64,000 bases of DNA from OLB4 sp002050165 (GCA_030263475.1 SZPC01000002.1:186001-250000), one strand, 5' to 3'; shown: positions 51,810 through 61,777, counted from the stretch's first letter. Translations and numbers: made by a program. The notes: generated by a model not told the origin, from the letters alone.

Positions 51810-52979
51810 ATGGAATTTCACAACAAGGCATTACCGGGTAAAGTAAGCAGGATTGGTTTCGGGTTACTCATTACCGGTTTGATTTTAATGGTCGCTGCTT
51901 TTGCATTGGATTACAGAAGGGCGATGTTCGATTATCTGACAATGTTCATGTGGTTGCTCAGCCTCGGGCTTGGGTCACTCGGGTTAATTGCATTAGAGTA
52001 TATATCCGGAGCTACGTGGAGCACACCATTCAGAAGGGTCAGTGAGTTTCTCGCTTCATTGTTGCCGGTAATGTTTCTTCTTGTAATACCGGTCGTAGTT
52101 GGTATGAAAGAACTTTTCGTCTGGACAGATCCACAGGTTGTTAAATCAGATGCTGTCCTGCAGGGAAAAGAGCCATATCTTAATACTACATTTTTCATAG
52201 CGCGCGCTGCGATTTGTCTGCTGATTTGGGTTGTTTTCTATTTTTTCCTTGTAAGAAATTCGCAGAAGCAAGATTCCGAAAGTATTCCACAATATACTAA
52301 GAGCAACATTAGGCTGTCTGCAATTTTTACTCCGATTTTTATGGTAACACTCACGATCATTGCAATTGATTTCATGATGTCACTATTTCCTCACTGGTAT
52401 TCAACTATATACGGTGTCTATTATTTCTCCGGGACATTAGTTGCAGCTTATTCTGCACTGACGCTTATATCGGTGCTTCTGAAAGAGGGAAATTACCTGA
52501 GTTCGAGAATTAATAACGATCATTTTTACAGCATGGGTATGTTAATGTTTGCCTTCAACATTTTCTGGGCATACATTGCGTTTTCACAATTGCTACTCCA
52601 ATGGTACGCTGATATTCCTGAGGAAACGTTCTGGTATATTATTATTTGGGAACATAGCTGGAAGGTAGTATCAATTGCGTTGTTCCTTGTCCACTTTGCT
52701 ATACCATTCCTCGTTTTAATGCCGCGGTCGGTGAAAACAAATCTGAAAAAGTTGAAGTTCATGGCGATCTGGATGTTGGTTGCGCATTACCTTGATCTGT
52801 ATTGGCTGATTATGCCGGCGTACGATCACCATTCTGCAGTATTCGGTTGGCAGGAAATAGGATTTCCACTTTTTGCTGTCGGTGTGGTCATTGTAATCTT
52901 TAAAATGAAGGCGAGAAAAACCAATATTATACCAGTCGGTGATCCAAAACTTGAAAGTGGATTTAACTTCCACCTTTAA
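51810..52979 (+). CDS. actF: Alternative complex III subunit ActF
   Basis: 389 residues, around ten membrane helices, similar in fold to ActC. Features: RRAMFDYLTMFMWLLSLGLG near the N-terminus, FMMSLFPHWYSTIYGVYYFSG, and YWLIMPAYDHHSAVFGW. It is a membrane partner of ActC in the quinol-oxidising complex. It is spaced 41 bp from the fusion gene and 21 bp from the cytochrome gene. Confidence 0.93.
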   Translation: MEFHNKALPGKVSRIGFGLLITGLILMVAAFALDYRRAMFDYLTMFMWLLSLGLGSLGLIALEYISGATWSTPFRRVSEFLASLLPVMFLLVIPVVVGMKELFVWTDPQVVKSDAVLQGKEPYLNTTFFIARAAICLLIWVVFYFFLVRNSQKQDSESIPQYTKSNIRLSAIFTPIFMVTLTIIAIDFMMSLFPHWYSTIYGVYYFSGTLVAAYSALTLISVLLKEGNYLSSRINNDHFYSMGMLMFAFNIFWAYIAFSQLLLQWYADIPEETFWYIIIWEHSWKVVSIALFLVHFAIPFLVLMPRSVKTNLKKLKFMAIWMLVAHYLDLYWLIMPAYDHHSAVFGWQEIGFPLFAVGVVIVIFKMKARKTNIIPVGDPKLESGFNFHL

Positions 52980-53000
52980 TAACAACAGAAATTTTCAATC

Positions 53001-53963
53001 ATGGAAGAGAAAAAACAAATCAATTTTCAAAAAATATACGATAAAGTCCTGGAGTTTCTCGGATTTTATGGAGTTGTTTACATTTTCGTACTAATAGCTC
53101 TCGTTGTCTTTGGCGCTATATATGTAAACAAAATTAAATTTCTTACTTCAAGTACACTGATTTCGCCTGCTATTGATAGTATTGCCAACACAAAGATTGA
53201 AGATTTACAAATGAAGAAAGGTTCACTGTCCCCTCCGGTAGATGTATCGCTCTATATAAATCCATCTCAGGAAATTTTAGATAAAGGTAAGGAGATATAT
53301 AATGTTCAATGCGCATCATGTCACGGAGAAGACGGACAAGGTAACGGACCTGCCGGTGCAACGCTTAATCCACCACCGAGAAATTTTCATGATCTGAATG
53401 GTTGGACAAATGGTCCGGAGTTTGACAGGATGTATTTAACTTTGCAAGATGGAATACTTAAAAACGGGATGGCATCTTATTCAAATCTCCCGCCGGAAGA
53501 AAGATTGGCAATGATTTCATATATACGAACATTTAACGAGAACTACCCTGAAATCACTGAGTCTGATATGCAGACCCTTGATGCAACATACAGCTTATCG
53601 GCCGGGTCTGTAACTCCGAATCAAATACCCGTTTCGCTCGCAATGGAAAAGCTTATTGAGGAGTATAAACCAACCGAAGAAAAGGTTGATGCCATTAACC
53701 TGAAAATTTCAAGCGACAATTCTCCGCAGGCATTGAGTTTTAAAAACCTGACAACAGATATTAAACGCGCTTTACGGTCGTTACTTTCAAATCCGGGATG
53801 GAATGAAAATCAAAATGCATTTGTTAATTTCATCATAACTGACCCTGTCCAAAAAGGATTCAAAGCAGGAGTTTCTGAAATCAGTAATGAACAATGGACT
53901 GAATTATTCAATTACGTTCAGAGCGTAATCGGACAAACTCAAACCGGCAGTTCCGGAATTTAA
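53001..53963 (+). CDS. Membrane-anchored monohaem cytochrome c
   Basis: 320 residues. One N-terminal helix (VYIFVLIALVVFGAIYVN, about 25-42). A class I cytochrome c domain follows (about 90-185) with YNVQCASCHGEDGQGNGPAG and the axial Met likely in NGMASYSNLPPEER. The C-terminal 120 residues are helical and unknown. Between actF and the SCO gene it probably links the Act complex to the oxidase. Confidence 0.88.
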   Translation: MEEKKQINFQKIYDKVLEFLGFYGVVYIFVLIALVVFGAIYVNKIKFLTSSTLISPAIDSIANTKIEDLQMKKGSLSPPVDVSLYINPSQEILDKGKEIYNVQCASCHGEDGQGNGPAGATLNPPPRNFHDLNGWTNGPEFDRMYLTLQDGILKNGMASYSNLPPEERLAMISYIRTFNENYPEITESDMQTLDATYSLSAGSVTPNQIPVSLAMEKLIEEYKPTEEKVDAINLKISSDNSPQALSFKNLTTDIKRALRSLLSNPGWNENQNAFVNFIITDPVQKGFKAGVSEISNEQWTELFNYVQSVIGQTQTGSSGI

Positions 53964-53968
53964 AAGTC

Positions 53969-54760
53969 ATGAAGAAGTTTAAATTTAGTATAATAATTGT
54001 AATACTTCTCACAGGATTTCTATCTGCAGAGGAAAGCAATCCAAAGCAGGAAATAGGAATTGTTGAGAACCTTGGGGAGAAAATTCCCCTCAACATTAAT
54101 TTTTACGATGAGTATGGCAAGGGTGTATCACTGGGCGAGCTCATGGGCGATAAACCTACTTTAATTGCACTGGTGTATTACCGTTGTCCCGGTATTTGCA
54201 GCCCACTTCTTACCGGACTAGCTGAAGGAATTGATAAGGTTGATCTTGAGCCGTTTAAAGATTACAATATTATAACCGTTAGTTTTGATCACACAGAAGG
54301 CTATATTTTAGCAAACGAGAAAAAGAAGAATTACCTTGCCGGACTTACGAGAGAAATTAACCCTCAAGGCTGGCGGTTTCTTACAAGCGATAGTATAAAC
54401 ATCGCGCGATTAACCGAGGCGATTGGTTGGAATTTCAAAAGAGTTGATGACGATTTTCTTCACGGGACCGGAGTTACCGTTATCTCACCCGATGGAAAGA
54501 TAGTAAGATACCTTTATGGAACAAGTTTTTTACCATTTGACCTGAAGATGGCGGTTACGGAGGCGACTGAGGGAAGAGTTGGGACAACAATTGCAAAACT
54601 TATGCAAATTTGTTTCAGTTACGACCCCGGAGCAAGGACATATATGCTAGACGTTACGCGAATATCCGGTGTGGCAATATTGTTCACTCTCGCCATTTTT
54701 ATAACCATCGTTGTAATCAGAAAAAAAAATAAAATCAACAATACTTTCAAACAAATTTAA
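53969..54760 (+). CDS. SCO1/SenC copper-chaperone protein
   Basis: 263 residues, with an N-terminal signal/helix (FSIIIVILLTGFLSA) and a C-terminal helix (GVAILFTLAIFITIVVI). The thioredoxin-like fold has CPGICSPLL (CxxxC near residues 76-80) and the copper-ligand His in DFLHGTGVTVI. SCO proteins load CuA in oxidase subunit II. It starts 5 bp after the cytochrome gene and ends 3 bp before coxA. Confidence 0.92.
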   Translation: MKKFKFSIIIVILLTGFLSAEESNPKQEIGIVENLGEKIPLNINFYDEYGKGVSLGELMGDKPTLIALVYYRCPGICSPLLTGLAEGIDKVDLEPFKDYNIITVSFDHTEGYILANEKKKNYLAGLTREINPQGWRFLTSDSINIARLTEAIGWNFKRVDDDFLHGTGVTVISPDGKIVRYLYGTSFLPFDLKMAVTEATEGRVGTTIAKLMQICFSYDPGARTYMLDVTRISGVAILFTLAIFITIVVIRKKNKINNTFKQI

Positions 54761-54763
54761 ATT

Positions 54764-56401
54764 ATGGCTAACGGAATATTAGCTACTGATCCGAACAGGG
54801 TTTCATTTTACGAATATGAGGGAAAACACAAGGGAATCTTAAGTTGGTTACTTTCCACTGACCATAAGAGGATTGGACTGCTTTACCTTATTTCTTTGCT
54901 TGCATTCTTTGCAGTTGGTGTTACCCTCGGATTTCTGATGAGGCTCGAAATGATTTCGCCGGGTCCGACTATAATGGCACCGAATACCTATAACTCGGTC
55001 TTTACTCTTCACGGCGTTATAATGGTATTTCTGTTTATATTACCCGGACTACCTGCGATATTCGGAAATTTTTTCCTGCCGATTCAAATCGGTGCAAGGG
55101 ATGTAGCATTTCCAAGGATTAACTTGTTGTCCTGGTATCTTTATTTAATTGGTGGAGTACTTGCAATTGTTTCATTGTTCACCGGCGGTGGAATAATGGA
55201 TACCGGCTGGACATTTTATGTTCCTTATAGTATCAGAACAACATCAAATATTTCACTATCGGTGTTTGCTGCTTTTGTGCTCGGATTTTCCTCCATCCTT
55301 ACTGCAGTTAACTTTATTACAACTGCCCACAGGATGCGTGCGCCCGGAATGACATTTTTCAGGATGCCGCTTTTCGTTTGGGCGTTGTATTCTACCGCAT
55401 GGATACAATTGCTTGCAACTCCGATTTTAGGTATTACATTATTGCTCATAATTGCTGAACGAATGCTTGGTGTAGGAATTTTCGATCCGAATCTCGGCGG
55501 TGACCCGATTTTGTATCAACACATGTTTTGGATTTATTCGCACCCTGCAGTTTACATTATGGCTATTCCCGCTTTTGGAGTTGTTTCGGAAATAATCCCG
55601 ACGTTCTCCAAAAAAAATATTTTCGGTTATACACCGGTTGCAATTTCCAGCCTGGCGATTGCTTTTGTCGGTTACCTCGTCTGGGGTCATCACATGTTTT
55701 CAAGCGGTATTAGCGATATCTCGAGACTTATATTTTCTTTACTTACTTTTCTTGTTGCAATACCTACTGGTGTAAAAGTATTCAATTGGGTTGCTACGAT
55801 GTACAAGGGCTCGATTACCGTAAAAACACCGATGCTTTTTGTATTATTTTTTATCGTTATTTTTTCGATTGGCGGACTTACAGGATTAGTGCTTGGCGCA
55901 ATTAACACCGATATTCACGTCACGGATACATACTTTGTTGTTGGTCACTTCCACTATGTAATGTTCGGTTCGATGGGTATTCTGCTGTTTGCGGGATTGC
56001 ATTACTGGTTCCCCAAAATGTTTGGCAGGATGTACCATGAAAAAATGGCACAGGTTTCAGCCTGGATTTTTTTCGTAGGGTTCAATCTTTTATATTTTCC
56101 GATGTTCATCATGGGGTATCTGGGGATGCCGCGAAGATATTACGATTACCTGCCGGAGTTTACAACATATCACGTTATTGCAACAGTCGGTTCCTGGATC
56201 ATGATAACTGGAATGATCATAATGTTTGCTAACTTGATCAGGAGTCTGTACACCGGCCCCAAAGCCACAGAAAATCCATGGGGTGGAACAACACTCGAAT
56301 GGAAGATTCCATCACCACCACCACTTGAGAATTTCAGGGAAATACCGGTTATAACCGAAGGTCCCTACGAACATCATTTCAATAAGGAGGAAAATACATA
56401 A
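54764..56401 (+). CDS. ctaD: Haem-copper oxidase subunit I (A2 type)
   Basis: 545 residues, twelve helices. It holds haem a and the haem a3-CuB oxygen site: FTLHGVIMVF, HPAVYI, WGHHMF and VVGHFHYVMFG give the histidines. WIYSHPAVY, without the Glu of the A1 HPEVY motif, is the YS form of A2-type enzymes as in Rhodothermus and Thermus caa3 oxidases. It reduces oxygen to water and pumps protons. The stop overlaps the subunit III start (TAATG). Confidence 0.97.
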   Translation: MANGILATDPNRVSFYEYEGKHKGILSWLLSTDHKRIGLLYLISLLAFFAVGVTLGFLMRLEMISPGPTIMAPNTYNSVFTLHGVIMVFLFILPGLPAIFGNFFLPIQIGARDVAFPRINLLSWYLYLIGGVLAIVSLFTGGGIMDTGWTFYVPYSIRTTSNISLSVFAAFVLGFSSILTAVNFITTAHRMRAPGMTFFRMPLFVWALYSTAWIQLLATPILGITLLLIIAERMLGVGIFDPNLGGDPILYQHMFWIYSHPAVYIMAIPAFGVVSEIIPTFSKKNIFGYTPVAISSLAIAFVGYLVWGHHMFSSGISDISRLIFSLLTFLVAIPTGVKVFNWVATMYKGSITVKTPMLFVLFFIVIFSIGGLTGLVLGAINTDIHVTDTYFVVGHFHYVMFGSMGILLFAGLHYWFPKMFGRMYHEKMAQVSAWIFFVGFNLLYFPMFIMGYLGMPRRYYDYLPEFTTYHVIATVGSWIMITGMIIMFANLIRSLYTGPKATENPWGGTTLEWKIPSPPPLENFREIPVITEGPYEHHFNKEENT

Positions 56402-57045
56402 TGAGTAATGATTCTACAGATGTAACAATTGCAAAATCCGAATCACACTCTCACGTTCACCGCGATGACGCAGGCTCAAAAATGGGAATGTGGCTGTTCC
56501 TTTTTACTGAAGTATTACTTTTCGGCGGAATGTTTCTGGCTTATGCAACGTACAGATTCATGTATCCCCAGGATTTTGTAAATGCCGCACTACGTCTTGA
56601 TCCGATCCTTGGTGCGGTTAATACGGTCATACTGTTAACCAGCAGCCTCTCGGTAGTTCTCTCGATTACGGCATTACAGAAAAACAAAAAAAATCTGAGT
56701 CTGGTATATCTGAGTATTACGATGCTACTTGCTTTGACATTTTTGGTTATTAAGTATTTCGAATGGTCGCATAAATTTGAGCTAGGAATTTATCCGAAGG
56801 GCCCGGCACTCGAATCCTTCGCTCAGGGAGGAAAGTTATTCTTCGGGCTTTATTACCTGATGACGGGACTCCACGGGCTGCACGTTGTTATAGGTATGAC
56901 GTTTATAGGATTTATGATGTACTTTATCAGTAAGAACAAACAAACCGCACATAACCACCAGCGAACTGAAAATGCGGGCCTTTACTGGCATCTGGTGGAC
57001 TTGATATGGATATTCCTGTTCCCACTGTTTTATTTAGTCCATTAA
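56401..57045 (+). CDS. ctaE: Cytochrome c oxidase subunit III
   Basis: 214 residues, five membrane helices (first: KMGMWLFLFTEVLLFGGMFLAYATY). The family signature GLHGLHVVIGMTFIGF and the closing YWHLVDLIWIFLFPLFYLV are present. It stabilises subunit I. The N-terminus has His-rich SESHSHVHRDD. It overlaps ctaD and is followed by a 141-bp gap. Confidence 0.95.
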   Translation: MSNDSTDVTIAKSESHSHVHRDDAGSKMGMWLFLFTEVLLFGGMFLAYATYRFMYPQDFVNAALRLDPILGAVNTVILLTSSLSVVLSITALQKNKKNLSLVYLSITMLLALTFLVIKYFEWSHKFELGIYPKGPALESFAQGGKLFFGLYYLMTGLHGLHVVIGMTFIGFMMYFISKNKQTAHNHQRTENAGLYWHLVDLIWIFLFPLFYLVH

Positions 57046-57186
57046 AAATGCACTGAATGATAAAGTTGAATCAGGTTTGAAATGGAGGTATGATTAGTAT
57101 GGGTAGAATATTAAAAGTTTGCAGTTTAGTTTATTTTAACTATGATTTTTTATTCCAACGATTTTAAAGAAATCTTATAATTCTTT

Positions 57187-57522
57187 ATGAAAGACACAAC
57201 ACGAGACACAAAAGCTCTCGAGCGTGAACTTGAAGAAGAGCTTCATTCAACAGGATACGGGACTTACATACTCGTATGGCTCGGTTTAATTGGATTGACG
57301 GCAATAACGGTAACCGTTGCCGGTTTAAACCTCGGCAGTTTTGCTCTTATAGCGGCACTTATTATTGCAACTGTCAAATCTGCCCTGGTAGTCAATTATT
57401 TTATGCACATTAAATTTGATACACCTATTTTTAAGATTTTTGTTACAATTTGTATCATTGTAGTTCTGACTATATTTATTATAACTTTCTTTGATTATCT
57501 TTACAGGGAGCCTTTAATATGA
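57187..57522 (+). CDS. Cytochrome c oxidase subunit IV (prokaryotic type)
   Basis: 111 residues with three helices (GTYILVWLGLIGLTAITVTV, SFALIAALIIATVKSALVVNY, FVTICIIVVLTIFIITFF). The pattern KSALVVNYFMHIKFD is typical of the small caa3-type subunit IV. It overlaps the subunit II start by four bases. It probably stabilises subunits I and III. Confidence 0.9.
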   Translation: MKDTTRDTKALERELEEELHSTGYGTYILVWLGLIGLTAITVTVAGLNLGSFALIAALIIATVKSALVVNYFMHIKFDTPIFKIFVTICIIVVLTIFIITFFDYLYREPLI

Positions 57523-58253
57523 GACCGGATATAGCAACACAGGTTGATAACACGATGATCCTGATCGTGGCGGTTTGTATTTTCTTTTTTGTCCTTGTAA
57601 CAGGTACAATGATTTATTTTGTATTTCGTTACAATAAAAAGAGAAATCCCCAAGCCACCAATATACACGGCAATACTCCGCTTGAGGTCGCGTGGACTGT
57701 AATTCCGCTTATACTTGTCCTTGTAATTTTCTTTTACGGGTGGAACGGTTTCAGTAATATGCGCAATGTCCCCGAAGATGCACTCGTTGTAAAAGTAACC
57801 GGCCAGATGTGGAAGTGGAAGTTTGAATATGAGAACGGGAAAAAATCTGATACGCTGTTTGTACCTGTCGGAAAACCGGTTAGAATGAATATTCATTCAA
57901 ATGACGTAAACCACAGCTTCTTTATTCCCTCAATGCGGGTAAAAGAAGATGCAGTACCGGGACGGGAAAATTACTTATGGTTTAAAGCTGATAATATTGG
58001 CGAATACGATATTGCATGTGCCGAATATTGCGGCCTCGACCACTGGAATATGTATGCAAAGCTTATAGTCGATACAGATGAAAATTTCAATGCGTGGTAT
58101 AATCAGGTTGAGCAATCTGAGAAAAAAACAAACAGCGGTGAAACCGGAAATACGACTAATCAGGATTCATTAAAAAATAATTCAGGGAATACCGACGATT
58201 CTACGACGGTTACTGATACAACACAAATTTCAGATACAACTAAATCCGAGTGA
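57519..58253 (+). CDS. ctaC: Cytochrome c oxidase subunit II (CuA)
   Basis: 244 residues. Two N-terminal helices, then LEVAWTVIPLILVLVIFFYGW and the CuA domain with CAEYCGLDHWNM (C-x3-C-x3-H-x2-M, about residues 167-178) and an upstream His in NDVNHSFFIPS. It accepts electrons from cytochrome c. There is no fused cytochrome c domain; the tail is Ser/Thr/Asn rich. The start overlaps subunit IV and the end overlaps ctaB. Confidence 0.96.
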   Translation: MRPDIATQVDNTMILIVAVCIFFFVLVTGTMIYFVFRYNKKRNPQATNIHGNTPLEVAWTVIPLILVLVIFFYGWNGFSNMRNVPEDALVVKVTGQMWKWKFEYENGKKSDTLFVPVGKPVRMNIHSNDVNHSFFIPSMRVKEDAVPGRENYLWFKADNIGEYDIACAEYCGLDHWNMYAKLIVDTDENFNAWYNQVEQSEKKTNSGETGNTTNQDSLKNNSGNTDDSTTVTDTTQISDTTKSE

Positions 58254-59185
58254 ATTTGGAAACCGGTTCATCAATACTCCAGGATAAGCAGCAGGTATAT
58301 AGAAGTGTTTCGCTCTTTAAGTGGCTTGTAACTGTTGCCGAACTTGCTAAAATAAAGATAACTATATTCGTGGCGTTCACCTCAGCATTAGGATTCATTC
58401 TTGCTGCTGACAGTTTATCTACCTCGATGATTCTTCCTGTTAGCGGAATATTTTTACTCGCCTGCAGTTCTGCAGTAATCAATCAAATTCAGGAGTGGCA
58501 ATATGACGCGGTAATGAAACGTACGATGAACAGACCAATTCCAACTAATAAAATTACACTTACCAATGCATGGGTAATTGCAGTTTCATTGTTTGTAATT
58601 GCCGTTTCCATGTTAATCTTTGCATCGAATATTTTAACGATTGCGGTATCACTTTTAACAATGGTCTGGTACAATCTTATTTACACTCCGTTAAAGCGTA
58701 AAACCGGGGTAGCGATTATTCCCGGATCGTTTGTAGGTGCATTGCCACCGCTCGCCGGTTGGCTTGCAGCAGGTGGAAGCCTGTTTGACACTCAAATCTG
58801 GATACTCTTTTCTCTCTTTTTCCTTTGGCAGATTCCACATTTCTGGCTTTTATTAATACTCTTTAAAGACGATTATAAAGCCGCATCGTTCCCTGTTTTT
58901 ACTGATTCGGTTAGCGTATCAACACTTGAAAAACTTATAATAGCTACAACTTTACTAACCTCCGGAATTGCTATATTTTATGCGTTCACAGGAGCAATGA
59001 ACTATTTCCCGTCACAATTGGTGATTGTTGCCTTTTCAGTTTTTTTAGCAATAAATTCTTTTTCAATTAACGGGAATCACGGGAACAGAAAGCGGGTAGT
59101 CGCGTCTTTTCTCGCTATAAATTTCTTTACTTTAATTTTCATAACTATTTTAATTTTAGATAAACTTCTAAAGATTATTTTATAA
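58250..59185 (+). CDS. ctaB: Protohaem IX farnesyltransferase (haem O synthase)
   Basis: 311 residues, eight or nine membrane helices. The UbiA-family motif AVINQIQEWQYDAVMKRTMNR (minus two residues in some relatives; about residues 80-100) and a second polar loop near LLILFKDDYKAA bind the prenyl diphosphate. It makes haem O, the precursor of haem A for subunit I. The GTG start overlaps the ctaC stop. It is not followed by a haem A synthase here. Confidence 0.94.
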   Translation: MNLETGSSILQDKQQVYRSVSLFKWLVTVAELAKIKITIFVAFTSALGFILAADSLSTSMILPVSGIFLLACSSAVINQIQEWQYDAVMKRTMNRPIPTNKITLTNAWVIAVSLFVIAVSMLIFASNILTIAVSLLTMVWYNLIYTPLKRKTGVAIIPGSFVGALPPLAGWLAAGGSLFDTQIWILFSLFFLWQIPHFWLLLILFKDDYKAASFPVFTDSVSVSTLEKLIIATTLLTSGIAIFYAFTGAMNYFPSQLVIVAFSVFLAINSFSINGNHGNRKRVVASFLAINFFTLIFITILILDKLLKIIL

Positions 59186-59191
59186 AAAACC

Positions 59192-60604
59192 ATGAATATT
59201 TTCGAACAATTTGTAATTCCTCCATCAAGTCATACATTGCCGTTGATGGATATTTTTCTGATCCTATCATTACTGTTGTTTCTGCCGTTTATAGGGATGT
59301 TAATCGGTGGAACCACTATGTCAATGATTTTATCCGGAATCAGCGGGAATACCGGTGATGATAATTATAACCGGTTCTCTAGGGATATTCTCAATAAACT
59401 ATCGGTAAATAAAAATGTAGGGTTAGGACTTGGATTGATACCGGCGTTTTCAATTACCTTTGTTTACGCCCAATATCTGTACCAGGCACCTGCTATTGCA
59501 ATTTCAATAATGTTTATCGGATGTGTGATTTACATTTTTGCATTTTTATTAACCTATCGGTTTCACCGTACATTTGAAACGGGGTTAATTCTCGATAGCT
59601 ATAAATTATACATTGAACCGGGTAAAAATTTACCTGCTGATGTTATTGAGTACAAGAAAAAAAATGCAGCGATAACGAAACAAAGCGGTAGATTAGGATT
59701 ATTTCTGCTTTACGTTGCCTCTTTCCTTTTTGTTGGTGGAGCTTCAATTGCAACCAATCCAATGCGATGGGCTGAAGTAACCAACGTTATTGTTTTGCTC
59801 ATCGAATTTGAAGTCTGGATAAATTACCTTTATTTCCTTTCGTTTTCTGCTGCAATTACTTGCAGTGCAATATTATTCTTTTTCTTTAAATGGCAGGGCG
59901 GTATAAAGGATATGACAATAGATTATAAAATGTTGGTGTTAAAAGTTGCAGGATTTACGGGATTTTTCAGCGTTGTTCTCCTTCTTTTCTTCGTATTTAT
60001 AAAGTTTTTGATAACTACGGAAATGGCGCTGTCAACCTCTGTATTTGTTTATACAACTCTTGCAATGATTTCGATTCTTATCGTTTGCAGTTTATTATAT
60101 GCAGTTCTTAAAAATCACGAGGTAAGATTTGCATCAGCAATTTTCTTTTTCATGATCCTGATTTTTCTTTTCACATCATTGAAAGATCAAGCTTTATTAG
60201 TGAATGCGTTGTCAGACCATCTTGCGCCGATTATTGCAGAGCAGGATAAGTTAATTGAAAGTAAAACTCAACCGATTGCTCAGGACGAATCTGCGATTGA
60301 TGGCAGCCAGATTTATCAGACTAAATGTTCCGCCTGTCACAAAGGGGATGTAAAACTTGTAGGACCGCCTTATATGGAGACGATTCCAAAGTATAATGGT
60401 GACATCAAAAAACTTGCGGGATTTATCTATAACCCGGTTAAGGTGAACCCTGAATATCCCGCCATGCCGAGTCAAGGTTTATCGGTTGCTGAATCCGAAG
60501 CTGTAGCAAAGTATCTAATGGATACGTACGGTGGCGGTGCCGGTGGCGAAGAAAAAGAATCAGATAAACAAGGAACAGATAATAAAGAACCTGAATCAAA
60601 GTAA
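59192..60604 (+). CDS. Polytopic membrane cytochrome c of the oxidase operon
   Basis: 470 residues. Eight or so helices in residues 15-340 (for example VGLGLGLIPAFSITFVYAQ, SAIFFFMILIFLFTS) precede a C-terminal cytochrome c domain with YQTKCSACHKGD (haem site near residue 379) and the Met of PAMPSQGL. The tail is Glu/Lys/Gly rich. The membrane part has no family name I can support. As last gene of the oxidase operon it may feed electrons to CuA, standing in for the fused caa3 cytochrome. Confidence 0.8.
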   Translation: MNIFEQFVIPPSSHTLPLMDIFLILSLLLFLPFIGMLIGGTTMSMILSGISGNTGDDNYNRFSRDILNKLSVNKNVGLGLGLIPAFSITFVYAQYLYQAPAIAISIMFIGCVIYIFAFLLTYRFHRTFETGLILDSYKLYIEPGKNLPADVIEYKKKNAAITKQSGRLGLFLLYVASFLFVGGASIATNPMRWAEVTNVIVLLIEFEVWINYLYFLSFSAAITCSAILFFFFKWQGGIKDMTIDYKMLVLKVAGFTGFFSVVLLLFFVFIKFLITTEMALSTSVFVYTTLAMISILIVCSLLYAVLKNHEVRFASAIFFFMILIFLFTSLKDQALLVNALSDHLAPIIAEQDKLIESKTQPIAQDESAIDGSQIYQTKCSACHKGDVKLVGPPYMETIPKYNGDIKKLAGFIYNPVKVNPEYPAMPSQGLSVAESEAVAKYLMDTYGGGAGGEEKESDKQGTDNKEPESK

Positions 60605-60625
60605 TCATATATTTTAATCGTTCTA

Positions 60626-60661
60626 AAAAGCAACTTAAAAATTTTTTTAGGTTGCTTTTTT
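60626..60661 (+). terminator. Intrinsic terminator of the respiratory operon
   Basis: Stem AAAAGCAACTTAAAAA pairs with TTTTTAGGTTGCTTTT (one wobble), followed by more T. It lies between the cytochrome gene and the sirtuin gene. Confidence 0.85.
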
Positions 60662-60666
60662 ATTCA

Positions 60667-61383
60667 ATGAAAAAAAAAAGAGCAAAAATAGTAGTTCTGA
60701 CAGGATCGGGGATCAGCGCAGAATCCGGTCTTAAAACTTTCAGGGACTCTGATGGCTTGTGGGAAGGATATGACGTAATGCAGGTTGCTTCAATTCAAGG
60801 CTGGCGTGATAACAAGGAACTCGTGCTCGATTTCTATAACGAGCGAAGGCGGGAACTTAAAAGAGCTAAGCCAAATGACGCGCATCTTGCTATAGCTGAG
60901 CTCCAGAAATATTTTCATGTTGAGGTTATTACACAGAATGTAGATGATCTGCATGAAAGGGCCGGAACAAAAAATGTATTACACCTGCACGGAGAGTTAA
61001 CTAAAGCCAGAAGTTCAGGTGACCAAAGGTTGGTTATGGATATAGGTTACCGTGACATTAAGTCGGGAGAAAAGGCACCTGATGGATTTCCGCTTCGGCC
61101 TCACGTGGTATGGTTTGGTGAACAAGTACCACTGCTTGAAAAAGCGCATGTGATTGTTAAGAACTGCGATTTTTTTATCGTTGTCGGGACTTCGCTCGTT
61201 GTTTATCCCGCCGCGGGATTAATCGAATTCGTACCCGATGATGTACCCAAATATATTATTGACCCCGTTAAACCCGAACTGTTTAAAAAAATCAAGAATC
61301 TTTTTTTTATTGAAAAGGTTGCTTCTATCGGGATGAGGCAATTGACGAATGAATTTTTTAGACAGGTGAAGTCAATCAATTAG
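60667..61383 (+). CDS. cobB: Sirtuin NAD-dependent protein deacylase
   Basis: 238 residues from the ATG at 60667; a TTG five codons earlier lies within the terminator. NAD-binding motifs: VLTGSGISAESGL, TFRDSDGLW and VITQNVDDLHERAG, the catalytic His in HLHGEL and a closing VVGTSLVVYPAAG. FYNERRREL (YxxR) marks class III sirtuins that remove succinyl and malonyl groups as well. No zinc-binding cysteine pairs are present, as in other Bacteroidota relatives. Confidence 0.92.
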   Translation: MKKKRAKIVVLTGSGISAESGLKTFRDSDGLWEGYDVMQVASIQGWRDNKELVLDFYNERRRELKRAKPNDAHLAIAELQKYFHVEVITQNVDDLHERAGTKNVLHLHGELTKARSSGDQRLVMDIGYRDIKSGEKAPDGFPLRPHVVWFGEQVPLLEKAHVIVKNCDFFIVVGTSLVVYPAAGLIEFVPDDVPKYIIDPVKPELFKKIKNLFFIEKVASIGMRQLTNEFFRQVKSIN

Positions 61384-61435
61384 ACATATCCCGATAAATA
61401 TTCACTGATGATTTTCAACAAAAAGTTATCAGGAC

Positions 61436-61777
61436 TTGATAGTATGGCAAAAGTCAATGGACTTAGTCAGGCAGATTTATCAGCATACATTCTCCTTTCC
61501 CAAAGAAGAGATGTATGGATTGACTTCGCAAATGCGAAGAGCAGCGGTAAGCATTCCGGCAAACATAGCGGAAGGGCAAGACAGGAACAGTACGGGGAAG
61601 TTCCGTCAGTTCTTGGGGATAGCGAAAGGTTCTTTAGCGGAATTACTGACTTTGATAATTTTATCTCAGAACTTGGATTTTCTGAAACCGGAAAGCTCAA
61701 AACTGCTGTTGACGAATTGCGAAGAAGTCGCAAAGATGCTGAATGGCTTACTGAAATCCATTTCTCAAAAGAACTAA
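61436..61777 (+). CDS. Four-helix bundle protein (23S rRNA intervening-sequence family), start damaged
   Basis: 113 residues from a TTG. The family pattern is complete: IVWQKSMDLVRQIYQHTFSFPK, YGLTSQMRRAAVSIPANIAEGQDR, and FRQFLGIAKGSLAEL. Upstream in the same frame KSYQDL also belongs to the family, but a TGA at 61409-61411 and a lack of ATG block it. The ATG at 61408 becomes in frame if one base is removed from the TTTT run at 61412-61415. So the start may be frameshifted, or TTG may be used. The role of this family is unknown. Confidence 0.75.
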   Translation: MIVWQKSMDLVRQIYQHTFSFPKEEMYGLTSQMRRAAVSIPANIAEGQDRNSTGKFRQFLGIAKGSLAELLTLIILSQNLDFLKPESSKLLLTNCEEVAKMLNGLLKSISQKN

